Assembly (NCBI GenBank): GCA_951217055.1
Contig: OX578276.1
Span: 35,860,205-35,924,204, forward strand
Reading direction: 5' to 3'
From: Gerris lacustris
Lineage: Eukaryota > Arthropoda > Insecta > Hemiptera > Gerridae
Length of the DNA: 64,000 nucleotides
Position 1 is the first letter of the stretch; every line of letters begins with the position of its first letter. The notes beneath the pieces were generated by a model. It saw nothing but the letters and a program-made list of their open reading frames with translations, had not been told where the DNA came from and ran no database searches. Both the position numbers and the translations under genes were made by a program. Shown here in pieces: positions 10,296 through 22,449 of this stretch.

Positions 10296-12088
10296 TTAAG
10301 TTTTAAAAAAAAAAGTAATGCAGTGTCATATACAACTTTGTATCCTCGTGCTGCATATTTGCAAGTCTCAATTTAAATATATAAAATTATATTAATGAGA
10401 GTAAAATAATATTTTAGTTTCGAAAGAACTAGAAATTGCTAGTAGCGCAAGTTATATTTTTTTAAATTTTTTATTAAGTTTGAATAACCGACTTTCCAAT
10501 TAGCCTTGAGAGGGACAAAGAACCAGTTTTATAAAAAAAAAAAAAAAAAAAATTATAAGTTATTAATCAACTCTTTTGACGTTCAGATACTAAAATCTCA
10601 AAAATCGAACTTACTTCAACACTTCAAGAAATACATTTTTAATATTACGATATACAAAGTTTTTAAATAAACAGTTTTTATTAAATACAGTTTAATATAA
10701 AGTGGAAATAGTTAAAATTTCCCTTAAATATTGTTGCCTGCCAGCCTTGTATAGACGGCTACAGCTATTACGGCAATTACTTTTAACTTTTAACTATCAC
10801 TTTACAAAATTAAATAAATTAAACTTACAACTTTTTACGTAAATAGTAATAGTTAAAAAGATAAAAATAATTACATAATTTGTTACATCTTATATTATTT
10901 CAATGAATTTTTCTATTTCACATTCTGAGTGTCTCATCTAAATCATTAATACAATCTAAATCGCCATCAATAGCTTCTGAATCACACCAAATATTCACTT
11001 CAGGATGATCTTACTTACTCTTCAACGAAAAGAAGATACAGCTTGAACCAAATTCAAAAAAACAATTAAGGAAAATAACAGTAAAATCAAGTCAAAGCTT
11101 ATAGGGGACGTTCTTTATATTGAGAGGAAAAAGTTTACCTGAAGAGAGGATATAGTTAATAAAAGTAGGAACGGCATCCAACAGTTAAAAACAATGACAA
11201 AACAAACTTGTTAGCTCACGTTAACGCCTTGATATCTTCCGATTCAGACAAACATAAACCATAGCAACTATTAAAACCTAATAAACAAATAATCAATCTA
11301 TATAAAAATAATAATATTCTACCTCATAACTGTAGATCTCCGAGGGTCGATAATATGAAACAAGATAAAACAAAAAAAATTATTTTTTTTTTGTTTAAAT
11401 AATTTAATAAGTAAAGTTTTGCTGCCGAACACAAAGACCACATTGATCACCACAACTACGGCTGAAAAAAAATGCTAACTGATGATACTCGTATAATACC
11501 TTTATATATAATTTGGATGTTATGTGTAGCATTTTAATAAATGGTTTATTATTATTATTATAAACCTGACTCATCTGATAATCTGAATATTCTATTTTTA
11601 TCTGCAACATGGTGTACCTAATAATATGGGCCCAAATAATTTCAATCGGATTGAAATGACAGTGATATAGAGGCAATCTGATTACTAAATGGCCGTGTTT
11701 TTTGACATTTTCATGTTTAGGCTGTGCTACATAACTCGAAAAGCGTTACTAAAAATCGGTACCCGGTGTATCAAGGAGTTAGAAATGTATAGGAGGTGTG
11801 CACAGTCTGTCTCCAGCTGTTGGGCCTCCTTCCACCGCACGTCATAGGCCGAAGAAAGTCGAAAAGATTTGTATACGTGTGACAGGGAGTTAAGAAAGTA
11901 CAGGAGGTTTGCCATCAACTCTCAGCCCTCTCGGCCTACCTCGCGGTCTCCCCCTACGTAGAATCTCACGCGGGAATCATTTAACCACCTCCAACACCGC
12001 GAAGCGAACCTAGGAACATTTTATGTCGGTAGTTTACGCAGAGTGAAAACATGAAAATGTCTCACTGTCTTGCGGACTCGTATGCAAG
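10296..12088. repeat. Duplicated segment, third block (copy A)
   Basis: This matches 50828-52380 and 54030-54594. No ORF in it is convincing. Positions 11750-12000 contain GC-richer sequence with two similar sub-blocks (agttagaaatgtataggagg and agttaagaaagtacaggagg). The match ends abruptly at 12088 against 54594. Confidence 0.85.
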
Positions 12089-12149
12089 AAGTATTTATTA
12101 TTGATTTCAATTACTATTTTCAAAAATGTAACAATAACAAACAAAACAA

Positions 12150-12265
12150 GAATAAAATGGTTGTGCGTGAAGTCTCACATAAAAAGGGTTTCTTTGGTAT
12201 TGTGAATATGAAATTAGTTAGTATAAAGGGCCCCTCCTTGTGCGTGCGGGGGCACGCACAAGGTT
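12150..12265 (-). repeat. Terminal piece of a dispersed repeat family (see 49158-50190)
   Basis: GTGCGTGAAGTCTCACATAA and the following AAGGGTTTC block are the reverse complement of 50130-50190. The C-rich tract of the family is also recognisable near 12230. Other pieces of the family are at 14340-14800 and 16560-16950, suggesting one element broken by later insertions. Confidence 0.6.
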
Positions 12266-12269
12266 GATG

Positions 12270-12545
12270 CTTTTAGAAAAAAATGTATACTCGTATAAGC
12301 CAGCCACACCCAGAGCTGAGCGCACTTCTCTTATTATTTTCGCACTTTAATTATTATTTTGCCACTTGTATTTTTTAAATTCACGATACATCTTAAAATC
12401 TCTTTTAGTACTGTCTCCACTACAGAAGTAGATCTTCGAGACAGTTTTTGTTATTTTAACGTTTATATTTGTTTTTTTTATTAATAAACTTTTCAAAATT
12501 ATTCACTTGTATAAAGTGAATTTAACTGGCGCAGTATGAATATTA
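12270..12545 (+). mobile_element. Probable LTR remnant with primer-binding-site-like motif
   Basis: The sequence has an AATAAA signal near 12483 and ends in ATTTAAC directly followed by TGGCGCAGTATG. This is how LTRs meet a tRNA primer site starting TGG. A related LTR-like end lies at 14255-14320. No coding remnant is nearby, so support is modest. Confidence 0.4.
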
Positions 12546-12549
12546 GTTG

Positions 12550-13015
12550 ATTTTCTACAAGATTCACCAGGACTGTTGGACCTAAAAAACTTCCAACTTT
12601 AAGCCTTCAAGTTCTACTAGACTTGTGGACTGGTTGGATACTGGAAGGATTCACCGAGAAACGCCAGAACAGCTGGAACTTCTCCACGAGCATGTAGACG
12701 GAGGTAAAGCTCCATCAACTTCAGAAAATTCTATTCTTATTGTGAGTAATTTTGTTTTGTTATGTAAATGTGAAAAGATCTAATTTTATGAATATTGAAT
12801 TTTAAAGAATTTTTAATTATTTGAATTTTAAAGAAATTAAAGAAAATATGTAATTATTATAAAGTAATATAATTGATGAAATAGTCAAAATAATAAAATA
12901 CTAATTTTCTCTAACATATAGCTTAATAATAAATATTCCGTCAAGTACTTGCCAAGCTACTAAAAGGGTTTCTTCGGTCATAAAAATTCATATATCATCG
13001 TACATTATTTTATAT
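12550..13015. other. AT-rich intronic DNA, nothing recognised
   Basis: This is in OR intron 2. I see no ORF, RNA gene or clear repeat. Confidence 0.5.
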
Positions 13016-13019
13016 ATAC

Positions 13020-13902
13020 AGTATGTCCACGGATTGAGTTGCCTATTATACGTGTAAAATAAAAAAATTTCAATTTTCGAGGAAAAGTCACTCTTCATAA
13101 AATCTCCTGCTTGTTCTTAAATGAAGATTTATAGTATTACTTTTTGTTCAAAATGTACCCTGTACCCAGAAAGTACAATTTCCTAAAATCGTACAAGAGT
13201 AAACCGGTCCAAATTACGACTATACAAGAAAAAAGTATTCTTTATCATTTCTTTAAGATACAATTCCAAATTTATTTTTCAAAATCCCCCCTCCCTCCTG
13301 CCATTTGTAAAAATTAAAACTTGTCTGATTCTAATTTATGCGGGGTCGATTTAAAGGTCTCATTGAGTGCATTAAAAGTTTGGGTATTGCTTTTTTTGAT
13401 AAAAACTACATGAAAGCTATGTTTGAAAATGATTTTTTAATATTTAAATAATAAATACGATTTTCTCAATAAATGCTTTCATGTTGCTTTTATCAAAAAC
13501 ATCAATACTACAACTTTTAATGCACTCAATGAGACCTTTAAATCGACCCCACATAAATTAGAATCAGACAAGTTTTACTTTTTATAAATGGCAGGGGGGG
13601 GGGGGTTGAAATTTGATTATCGAACTTTTTTATGCGAAAAATAAATTTGGAATTGTATCTTAAAGAAATGATAAAGAATACTTTTTTCTTGTGTAGTCGT
13701 AATTTGGACCGGTTTACTCTTGTACGATTTTAGGAAATTGTACTTTCTGGGTACAGGGTACATTTTGAACAAAAAGTAATACTATAAATCTTCATTTAAG
13801 AACAAGCAAAAGATTTTATGAAGAGTGACTTTTCTTCGAAAATTGATTTTTTTTTTTAATTTACACGTATAGGCAACTCAATCCGTGGACATACTGTATA
13901 TT
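13020..13902. mobile_element. Foldback (palindromic) Tc1/mariner-like MITE, copy 1
   Basis: The ends CAGTATGTCCACGGATTGAG and its reverse complement are flanked by TA. The two arms of about 400 bp are near-perfect reverse complements, meeting near 13450. A second member at 56092-56962 has different flanks, so the two are independent insertions. No transposase is present. Confidence 0.88.
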
Positions 13903-14339
13903 TCTTTTTTATAACTAAAATATAATATAAAAAGTTGCACTTGAAAGAACCAAGGTATGCATATATATTATCCTTTAGCATCTTAGGTGTGCACTTATTT
14001 GGTTCTTTTAGGAGCAATGGCCGCCATTTTAGAAACACGATATACCTATATTTGTGATCCGAATTTCAGTACATTTAAAATGATACCCCCACCTAATAAT
14101 TACAAAAAATAAAAATTTTGAGTTACCTTAGTTACGGCCACCTATAATTCCTAAAATTTGACTTTTTTTATTAACACCCGGAAATACGCATTATACCACA
14201 GAGATGTATATTTATGTATTTCTACCCTATTTTTAGAATGTTATTTTTTGAAGTTTATACTTGTTTATTTATTAAATAAACTTTTTAAAAAGATTCACTT
14301 CTATAAAGTGAATTAAACTCGCGTGACATAAATTATCCC

Positions 14340-14800
14340 CCATATTGGATTCTCAATTAATCAGCTAAAATGCTATTCTTATATTTTCTAAGGCCCAGCA
14401 GACGGCAAATTTTGCATATTTCTAGTAACAGCAGAATACTAAAATATTTCCACGTGTTACTAAAGGAAAGGGTTCCTGGTTCAGTAGTCCCCCAATGTTT
14501 TTTATCGGTAATATAACGAAAAGATACATTTTTTGTTTTCGGAAATTTTCATTGGTCTACAATTATAAGGTATTAGAGTGAATTATTTCAAAATTTTAAG
14601 AATAGCCGTTATATGGTAGTTGGGTCATAAAATTTTAAAAATGTTTAAAGTAAATTTGTAATCTACTCATAAGCAGCTTTTATTTGGTACCCCAATTAAA
14701 GTTTTAAAAAAAAAATTCCCGTAACATGAATTATCCCCCGTTTTGGATTCCCAGTTAATAAGGATCAAATTGATATTCTTATTTTAAAATATTTTGTTGG
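14340..14800 (-). repeat. Dispersed repeat piece (family of 49158-50190)
   Basis: It shares blocks such as GGATTCCCAGTTAATAAG and the phrase around ttgcatatttctagtaac, in reverse orientation to 49550-49700. No coding content is visible. Confidence 0.55.
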
Positions 14801-16555
14801 CTGTGATCCAATTTTTTCCCCCTTCTGTTTAATTTTTTTTAATAATGAAAAAACTATATTTAAAATATATTGCTTCCGAGCTTACCGAAGGTAACGGAAG
14901 CTATGTGATCGTTCTGAAGAACGAAAAAATTTTAGGTGCCGATTTCAAAAATTCCAAGACAGAAATCCGTTTCAGACATCAGGGAACATTTTTGGTTCCG
15001 TGTCTGTCTGTCGGTCTGTCGGTCTGTCGTTCAATATTTGCGAACCGCCATATCTTAAAAACTACACATCCAATTTTAATGAAATTTGGTTGGTAGGTCA
15101 TAATTAGTCCATTGTTGGTCCCATATAAGTTTCAACCTTCTGCGCTTATTTGTTTGTCATCCACATGCTCACAAACATACATTTATTTACAGCCATATCT
15201 TTAAGAGTAATCATCTGATTTTTATGAAATTTTTATGGTTTGTCGAAAGTAGCCTGCAGATAACACCTGCCTAATTTCAACTTTCTGCGCACTTTAAATC
15301 CTGCTAAATTAAGTCTTATATTATAAAGCCGCATGGCTAACTGACTTACTGACTGACATTAATGTTTACCCACTTCCAGAAGAGCTAGAGACTTGTGGTT
15401 TGCGCCATTCGACGCGCAACGTCCATATTGTGCAACAAAATAATTATACAAAGTTCACTTTTCCCCCTCCTTCCCCCCTTAAAAAAATATAAATGAGTGA
15501 CTTGATTTTTAAGCTGGTTTGGGGGCTTATTGCGGCTAAACGGTAAGTCGTATTAGAAAATGGATAGCACAAGTGCTGACTGATTATAAAAGATCCACAA
15601 CTTTAGTCCTATGAGTTTTTGTCGTATCATCATCGGTTGTACCATAGATGGTGATAATTTTGTTATTTTTTGGTTTTATTTTTTTCCATTTTTGTCTTTC
15701 AATGGCCATAGTGTCTATAATAGTTGGCCGATTTTATTTCTGATTGCTGCGATTGAATCTCACACTAATGTTCTTTAAATTGATAATATTTTATTTCATT
15801 AGTTCATCCTACTTGCTGAGAACATGAGAGTAAACTTTTTCCCGTGCGCCGTGTCACGTGACCACTTTTTTTTGTTTTTAATATTGTGTCGCATATCATT
15901 TTAAAGGCCTTGATATGTACATTAAAGCTATTTTATTTGTTTGTTTTTTTAAAAATTTTGTACATATACTTTTGTACCGATTTATAATTTTGTTGTAGGT
16001 TAAAGGGTTAAAATACTTTTTTGATATTAGGTTTTTTATTTATATGCATTTATTAGTTAAATGAATGCCCTTTTGTATTGTTTGTTTTTTAAAAATATAA
16101 CTTTGGTACCTCAGAGTACAGGGGTACAAATGTTAAAGTTAATCTTTTATAATATGATGTATATCGTTGAAAAGGTCTTGCATAGAAAATTATTTTTGTT
16201 ATATTCTATTTTGTGTTATTTTTAGTTTTGAGGGGGTAAATTTAAAAAAACTGTTTATACAGCGGTTTCTACGATTTGGTTGCAGTTTTATATTTGTTTA
16301 TTAAATTAATTATATGTGCGCTAACTTTTGGTGCTTGTTGGAGGCTTTGTTTCTCCAACAAATGTTTAAATTTCTTCAACTTTATTAAATATTTACTGGA
16401 ACAGTGATGCGCCGTTCCAACTTTTTGATTTCTATTATCGAGGTATTTTTCTTAATTTGGTCATTTATTTGCGAGGAAGCTATGTGCCACATTAATTGGC
16501 AGAGTATTTTTTCTTCTTCGTCTTTTTACTGTCTCATATATAGAGAAAGTATTGA
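14800..16555. other. Non-coding AT-rich DNA with dispersed-repeat signatures
   Basis: Near 14870-15160 is a repeat-like stretch with GTCTGTCTGTC simple repeats and an 83-codon frame that I judge not to be a gene. Another piece with gactgactgac repeats is at 15340. The rest is AT-rich intron. Confidence 0.45.
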
Positions 16556-16559
16556 GATG

Positions 16560-16960
16560 GTTTTTTCTATGGCCTAGCAGACCGCACATTTTTCATATTT
16601 TAGTAACAGCACAAATATAGTAGTTATACGCAAAATTTTGATGTTTTTGACAAAATGTCATAAAAAATTAAACAATTTCCACAAGTGTTATTTATAGTTT
16701 TGTTATTGAATTTGAACAGCTGGTAATTTTGAGTTCGCTATATTTTTCCTGTATGCGCGATGAAACGATCTTTAATACTGCAAAGTTTATATATATATAA
16801 GAAACTTAAAAATATATATATATATTTTTTTTTTTTTAAATATTTTTTTTATTCAAAAGTTATTGGAACCGTACAACACAGTGACAGACAGCATCAGGAA
16901 TGAAACTTTAAAAGTTTCATTTTTTTATTTCCCAACGAAACTCTAAAAAATGGGCACGAA
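16560..16960 (-). repeat. Dispersed repeat piece (family of 49158-50190)
   Basis: It matches the 5' part of 49158-50190 in reverse orientation: the phrase attcaaaagttattggaacc and gtacgg-like sequence near 16855-16880, and ttgacaaaatgtc near 16650. There is no coding sequence. Confidence 0.55.
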
Positions 16961-17077
16961 TAAGTTTTAGTTATGTTTCACAACAATCAATTATTAATTC
17001 TAGTATTTAAATTACATTATGAAACAAATATCGCAAGAAAACCTAAACAGTGTTAATAGAAAGAAAACATAACTTAC

Positions 17078-17171
17078 TATGAAGACAGTTGCGCAAGCTA
17101 TAATTAGTGAGCCCATACTGAGGACCATGGTCAGAGCAACACTTATAATCCTCTGAAAACTTCTAATACAC
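17078..17171 (-). CDS. Odorant receptor, exon 2 (TM5 region)
   Basis: The acceptor is aacatgtttcag|G and the donor ATA|gtaagt, a near-consensus pair. The exon is 94 nt, entering in phase 2 and leaving in phase 0. The first base completes an AGG Arg codon with exon 1. The peptide CIRSFQRIISVALTM then SMGSLIIACATVFI is a single hydrophobic segment, TM5 in the OR fold. Intron 1 is 893 bp. No second copy of this exon was found in the window. Confidence 0.88.
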
Positions 17172-17400
17172 CTGAAACATGTTAAGAGCATTCTAGTTTC
17201 ACATCTACAAGTCAAAAGTCAACATCAAACAGCTTAAAGCAAATTTGAAAACATTATAATTCTGATAAAATAAATGAATGCCTACCTATTTACTTGTATT
17301 CATTGCGCATGCGCGTCTCATAGTTGTTTACATTTAAAACAACTAGTTTGCTGTTCTTATATTAAAGTAACTGTTTATATCGAGTTTTTAGTGAAAAACA

Positions 17401-17530
17401 ATGAGTGAATCAAGTGACTTTGACGAAAATGGGGAGAATAATGCTCCTCCAGAAATAATTAATTCGGCAAAAAATACAACTCAAGAATTAATGCCATCTT
17501 TATCAACAGAGAGATACGAACTTACATACA
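17401..17530 (+). CDS. Possible first exon, tyrosine-recombinase-like (weak)
   Basis: ATG at 17401 opens a frame whose first 45 codons look protein-like: acidic start, then LMPSLSTERYELTYSKF. That pattern resembles the N-terminal core-binding start of Crypton/DIRS-type recombinases in insects. After about 17535 the frame turns T-rich and then repeat-like, so an exon end or decay is likely there. It lies inside OR intron 1 on the opposite strand. Assignment is speculative. Confidence 0.3.
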
Positions 17531-17589
17531 GCAAGTTTATTTGTTTCTGTATTTATTATTTAAATCTAATAATCGTAGATAAAGTACGG

Positions 17590-17900
17590 TACGCAACTCG
17601 TGCGAAAACGGCATTTTGCATTGCTCGTGTGGTTTTACTACCTCGCTGTCGCTCGGGTGCAAACTCCACACTCACATGCAAAATGCTACTTTCCGCACTC
17701 GACGCGTAATGTACTATTTCCCCACCATTGTGAAAATAACATCTAGAAACAGATTTTCACAAGAAAAATAGAAGCCAAAGTGCGTCAGAGCCACTCAAGG
17801 GTTTGCGGCAATGTGCTCTCCGAGGAGTAGTTCGCGTCTGACGCATTGACGGCTGTGAGCCGCTGTGTGACGCCCTTTAGAAAAACACCTCTATTGATTT
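17590..17900. repeat. GC-richer MITE-like stretch in OR intron 1
   Basis: It contains GCAACTCGTGCG, the TGCGTCAGAGCC and GTCTGACGCATTGACGG motifs in opposite orientations, and no protein-like frame. It is probably one or two short non-autonomous elements. Confidence 0.35.
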
Positions 17901-18064
17901 GTTACTAAAGCAGTTACCCGTGTCAGACGCGTTGTAGGAAAACACTCCTTTAATCAGAATGACCATTAATTATAATTATAATAGTGGTAATCATTATGAT
18001 TCCTCAAGAGTATAAATCACCAATATTTCTGACAATAATAGTAATATTTATCGAAAGTATTTAC

Positions 18065-18942
18065 CTGATGATTGTTTGGTGGTGTTCGACGATTTCTTTA
18101 AAGTGTTTTCTTAGGCAAAAGAGGAACTCCGGGTCTGCGTAGAGTTGATAGCCAGGTGGTTTCGGATCCGAAGTTTTATACTTTGTTTTGAACGTGGATA
18201 ATGCGTCTACGTGAAGTGTGCGTAAAGAATCAATTAGGACGTTATATTCTGAAAAGATAATGGTAGTGATATACACGAATGTTGGGACACCTGTGATCAC
18301 CTGGACGCAAACAGCGTTGACGCTCAGTATTTCAAATATATAACTGGCCCAAAACCCGATGGGATGAGTAGTGTCGAATGGGAACCAGAGAGGAAACGGA
18401 AGGCAGTAAGACTTAGAGTTGACGAAGTAGTCGAAAACCGGCATTATGCCCATGTACAGACCCCACGTACCCCACACCATCGCGGGAAAATATTTGATAA
18501 AGAATTTCTGCAGCTTAGCTCGTAAATTCGTCTCGGAGTAGTAATCGCGATTGAGTTTTTCCCATTCTATTAGAATAGTGCCGTACTTTATGCCCTCCAC
18601 ACGATTTAACGTGACGTGAATATGCTCTATACTCGTTATGAATACTAAACATATATAATGCCCTAAAAAAATGAGAGAAGGTAGCTCGAGATTTATTTTA
18701 ATCAGAGTGATAGCGGCGAGAATATACACAAGGAAGGGCATGACAGCGAGTAATATGTTGTACATTATCACCCACAGTACGTACTTCGGCTCCAGTTTCA
18801 TGAACGAACCGGAAACATATATAATTTTATTCATTCTCCTCTCAAAATAATCATATAGTGGTTCTAAAGAAACACCAAGTAATTCACTGTGAAAATATTT
18901 AATTAATTTTACGCATAACACTTTTTTGAATTGTTCTAACAT
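18065..18942 (-). CDS. Odorant receptor, exon 1 (TM1-TM4)
   Basis: This is the first coding exon of an insect odorant receptor (7tm_6 family), 292 codons plus two bases, with donor ATCAG|gtaaat. The ATG at 18942 is preceded in frame by TAA two codons upstream, so it is the likely start. Hydrophobic segments lie at about residues 58-82, 87-107, 148-172 and 200-235. Between TM3 and TM4 is FPLWFPFDTTHPIGFW, the OR extracellular-loop motif. The exon ends LRKHFKEIVEHHQTII, the cytoplasmic loop before TM5. Exons 1-4 give about 411 residues, so with a short last exon the protein would be of normal OR length. I see no disabling change. Ligand is unknown. Confidence 0.93.
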
Positions 18943-18959
18943 CTCTTAAAAATGACTCC

Positions 18960-19280
18960 GACCCACAGTAGTCAAACGAGAGATGGCTACTCAATCCCAA
19001 GTGTTGAATTAATTACTGCGATATTCCTTTATATTAATAATTTAACTTTTTTAACGATGTTGTTGTTATTGTTTTATAGCTAACAGCAGTGTAAATAGCT
19101 ACTGATATACTAGCACTAGGTAGTTACCCGAAGGCACACCAAAAAATAAATATTGATTAATGAAATTTGTTATTATAAAAGCCAGATATCACGCTACACT
19201 CTCATCAACTCATTAATAATTATATTTAATAATTTAGCAACTGAATAAGTAATGTGCTATATAGGACCCGTATGCTGGCG
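18960..19280. other. OR upstream region (candidate promoter side)
   Basis: DNA immediately 5' of the OR start on the minus strand. I found no convincing TATA or initiator; it is AT-rich without ORFs. Confidence 0.4.
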
Positions 19281-19285
19281 AATAT

Positions 19286-19790
19286 ACAGGGTGTTTGGTC
19301 GAAGATGTAACTAACGAAGAGGGCAGATCCTACCCATCATTTGCAACAAAAAACACTGTACATTGAGCATGGGTCAAATCTCAATAGTTTCGCCACAAAC
19401 ATTTTATTTTTGTTATTTTCCAAGGTACGACCATTTTACTCAAAAAATCGATCACTGATTGAGCTGAAATAGAGGCAGCGTTAAAAAGAGGAAACAATTC
19501 TATTTTAAATTTATTTTAAATACCTTAAAGGGGCAAAACATATGCCTAAATTTAATTTTATTGTTAATTTTGTAAAAAAAATAAAAATTTATTTTTGTTT
19601 CAGCCTGTAAATATGCCAAAACGGCATGTGCTACAGTTTGCTAAATTTCAGTAAAACATCTTCATTTATTCCCCTTCAGTTTGAGTACCCTTACACCATC
19701 AGTTATTATGTAATTTTAGGGTTTTAGGCTACATTAGTCCTGCTGGTAGTTCTGCTGAAAGTATTAAAAATTCTATAATACAACTTTATA
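19286..19790. mobile_element. Insertion with ACAGGGTG terminus
   Basis: Starts ACAGGGTGTTTGGTCGAAG after a TA-rich stretch, like the ends at 9349 and 52912. There is no ORF. The opposite end was not found. Confidence 0.4.
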
Positions 19791-19794
19791 ATGG

Positions 19795-20150
19795 AAAATA
19801 TGTAATTGGATCATTGAAGGTGAGTAAACATAACAAGTAGTTACTTTGAAATGTAAGTTATATTTCACCCATTACGGGCATCATCAGACCTAAAATAAAA
19901 ATTATTTTTTAAAAAAATAATAAATTAATAAAGTTATAACTAATAAATCTAAAAAATAAAATCACTTTACACATAATATTGATAAGATCTGTACTAACCT
20001 GACTATTGATAGTGTATAAAATATTACATATTTTTTCTTTTACAATTTGAAATATTTATGATAAAAAAGTTAAAATAAAAACACATGATCATCTGATCAT
20101 ATGAGTCACACTACATCTACTACATTTAGAATACATATATATTTACCTAT

Positions 20151-20188
<38 letters not shown>

Positions 20189-20462
20189 AACTTTTTTATC
20201 ATAAATATTTCAAATTGTAAAAGAAAAAATATGTAATATTTTATACACTATCATAAGGTTAGTACAGATCTTATCAATATTATGTGTAAAGTGATTTTAT
20301 TTTTTAGATTTATTATTTATAACTTTATTAATTTATTATTTTTAAAAAATAATTTTTATTTTAGGTCTGATGATGCCCGTAATGGGTGAAATAAAACCTA
20401 CATTTCAAAGTAACTACTTGTTATGTTTACTCACCTTCAATGATCCAATTACATATTATCCA
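19795..20462. mobile_element. 670-bp foldback element
   Basis: The left arm (from GGAAAATATGTAATTGGATC) and right arm (to its complement near 20460) are almost perfect inverted repeats of about 280-300 bp. They flank a spacer with a 27-bp poly-A tract at about 20154-20184. The arms include GATGATGCCCGTAATGGGTG. The left arm has a small insertion around 20000-20013 relative to the right. It has no coding capacity. Confidence 0.9.
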
Positions 20463-20624
20463 TAAGTATCAAAGGCCGGGCCACCCCAAATAAAAAAGGG
20501 CGGTTGCCACCCCAAACCGTCCACTCCTATCGGTGGCCACCTTTACCACTGTTTTTTAAATAATTTAATTAAACGATCCTGTGAAAATCAAAACTTTATC
20601 TATCTCTTTTCAATGTTCCCGCAG

Positions 20625-20726
20625 AAGGGCAAGTTTGGCATGTCAACAAAAAAGAAATGGCCCAGCGCCCAGTTGTCATATACCAAATTCATCGGTGGAC
20701 AAGGCATAAATAAGCGATTCCATAAG
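20625..20726 (+). CDS. Orphan 34-codon exon of unknown protein
   Basis: The acceptor is tctcttttcaatgttcccgcag (pyrimidine-rich) and the donor CATAAG|gtaaga. Between them lie 34 open codons in phase 0/0, beginning KGKFGMSTKKKWPSAQ and ending INKRFHK. Base composition is less AT-biased than the flanks. I do not recognise the protein. A possible further exon begins after ttaatttcag at 20992. It may be a host gene exon or part of a transposon gene; flanking exons were not found. Confidence 0.4.
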
Positions 20727-21259
20727 GTAAGAAAACTTTATCAATCAGCGACTCACTTCTTATGGTGGCCTGTGGACTATAAGCTTTTTAGCATTTTAAA
20801 AAAACACTGTTTATACACTTTACAGTTAAACACTATATGTGTGGCCTACGGATTCTCACTGTGTGCTGACTAGCACACACTTGACCTGTTCATTTATAAC
20901 TAGTAACAAGATTTTATTATATATATTCGTTAATAGCTCTTTAGGTTTTAATTTTACTTATTTGAATTTCTTTATTAAATATTAATTTCAGATATTGTAC
21001 AAATTATTTATAATGACTGATTATTATTTAATTCGATTTTTGATCGTAAATTTAGTATTTACTTTTTGTAAAGGGAGAAAAAATATTACAATTACTATCC
21101 TGGCAGAAAAGTTATTAGAATATCGGGCTGTGCCTTCCAAACCTCAAGAGCCTAATAAATGGGGGGAGATGTTCATATTGCACTGACAGCAATGAACTTT
21201 TTAAAATTTCATTTCAAAATCTCTCCTCAAATCTCACTAGTGCTATTTAAATTAAGTTT

Positions 21260-21261
<2 letters not shown>

Positions 21262-21337
<76 letters not shown>
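21262..21337. repeat. (TA)n microsatellite
   Basis: About 75 bp of TA repeats. Confidence 0.97.
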
Positions 21338-21339
<2 letters not shown>

Positions 21340-21341
<2 letters not shown>

Positions 21342-22400
21342 CATTCGTTCTATTTTCTGAAAACCTCAGAGACTTTTTCCCAAGTAATGTGGCACGTGAT
21401 TTTATTTCTTTTTTATGGTTTGTTTTGGGTTGCATATAATTTAAAAGGCTTAAGAATCACCTAAAAGTTCAGATCCAACTTCAGTAGACACGATTAAAAT
21501 AATTGTATAGATGAAAATGTTGTTAAACAAAAAACATGGTAATTAGATAAATAAAACATCCGGCCCAAAGGACCAAAATATACAGGAAAGGGGAGCGCAA
21601 CGAATATTGCTCAGGTCTATCACAACTAACTGTAGAGAAAACAATAATTATGGGGAAAATATTGAAACTGATAAAGAAAATGAAGGAAAAGGGAAAGTAA
21701 AAAATCAAAAAGATTTATTTTTTACACAAGTATAATGAAGAAAAATATTTTATGAATAAGATTACTTACAATTATTGTAATAAGGTGATACAAAGATTAA
21801 ATGATAAGTCAATAATAATTATTGTATACAAGATTAATTATAAAGAATAATGATAGGAGACTTCTCACCTCGAATGTTGGTAAAAAAAATAATTAATTTA
21901 AACAAAATAAGCTATATAGTCAAAGAAAGGTGGTGAAAATGATAGTTATAATATTAATTATTAATTTGCGCAAGGAATAGATTAAAATAATAAATAAAAA
22001 TTATAAGTTATAATTTGATATTTATAATAAGAATTTGGCACCAGAAAACAATGAACAAACAAAATGGTCAATAATAAAACAGAAGTTAATATTAATAGTT
22101 CTTGATATGATAATAGTTAGATAATATAAAATTATTAATAAATTTATTGATATGATAAATTAATAAAATGTAAGCAGAAAATAATTAGTCAGTACTAACG
22201 AGTTAAGAAAGAAAGCTATATTTAGTGCTAATTAGTGAAAGAGTTAGGGTTATTGCAACATAATAAAGAAAATTTATCGGTGTGTCATTTCGGAGAAAAG
22301 AAACCAAAAGTAATAGTTTCAAGCGTGGTTGAACTTCTATAGTAAAACTATTAGGTGGAACCTACAAATTAATAGTAGCCAATGTCGTTCCGGTTATTGT
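21340..22400. other. AT-rich DNA, no gene seen
   Basis: Very AT-rich, many short near-repeats of aataat type, no protein-like frame. Confidence 0.5.
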
Positions 22401-22449
22401 TAAGAGTACAATAGAAAATCAATGTTTAAATTAAGTTAAAGAAAAATAT

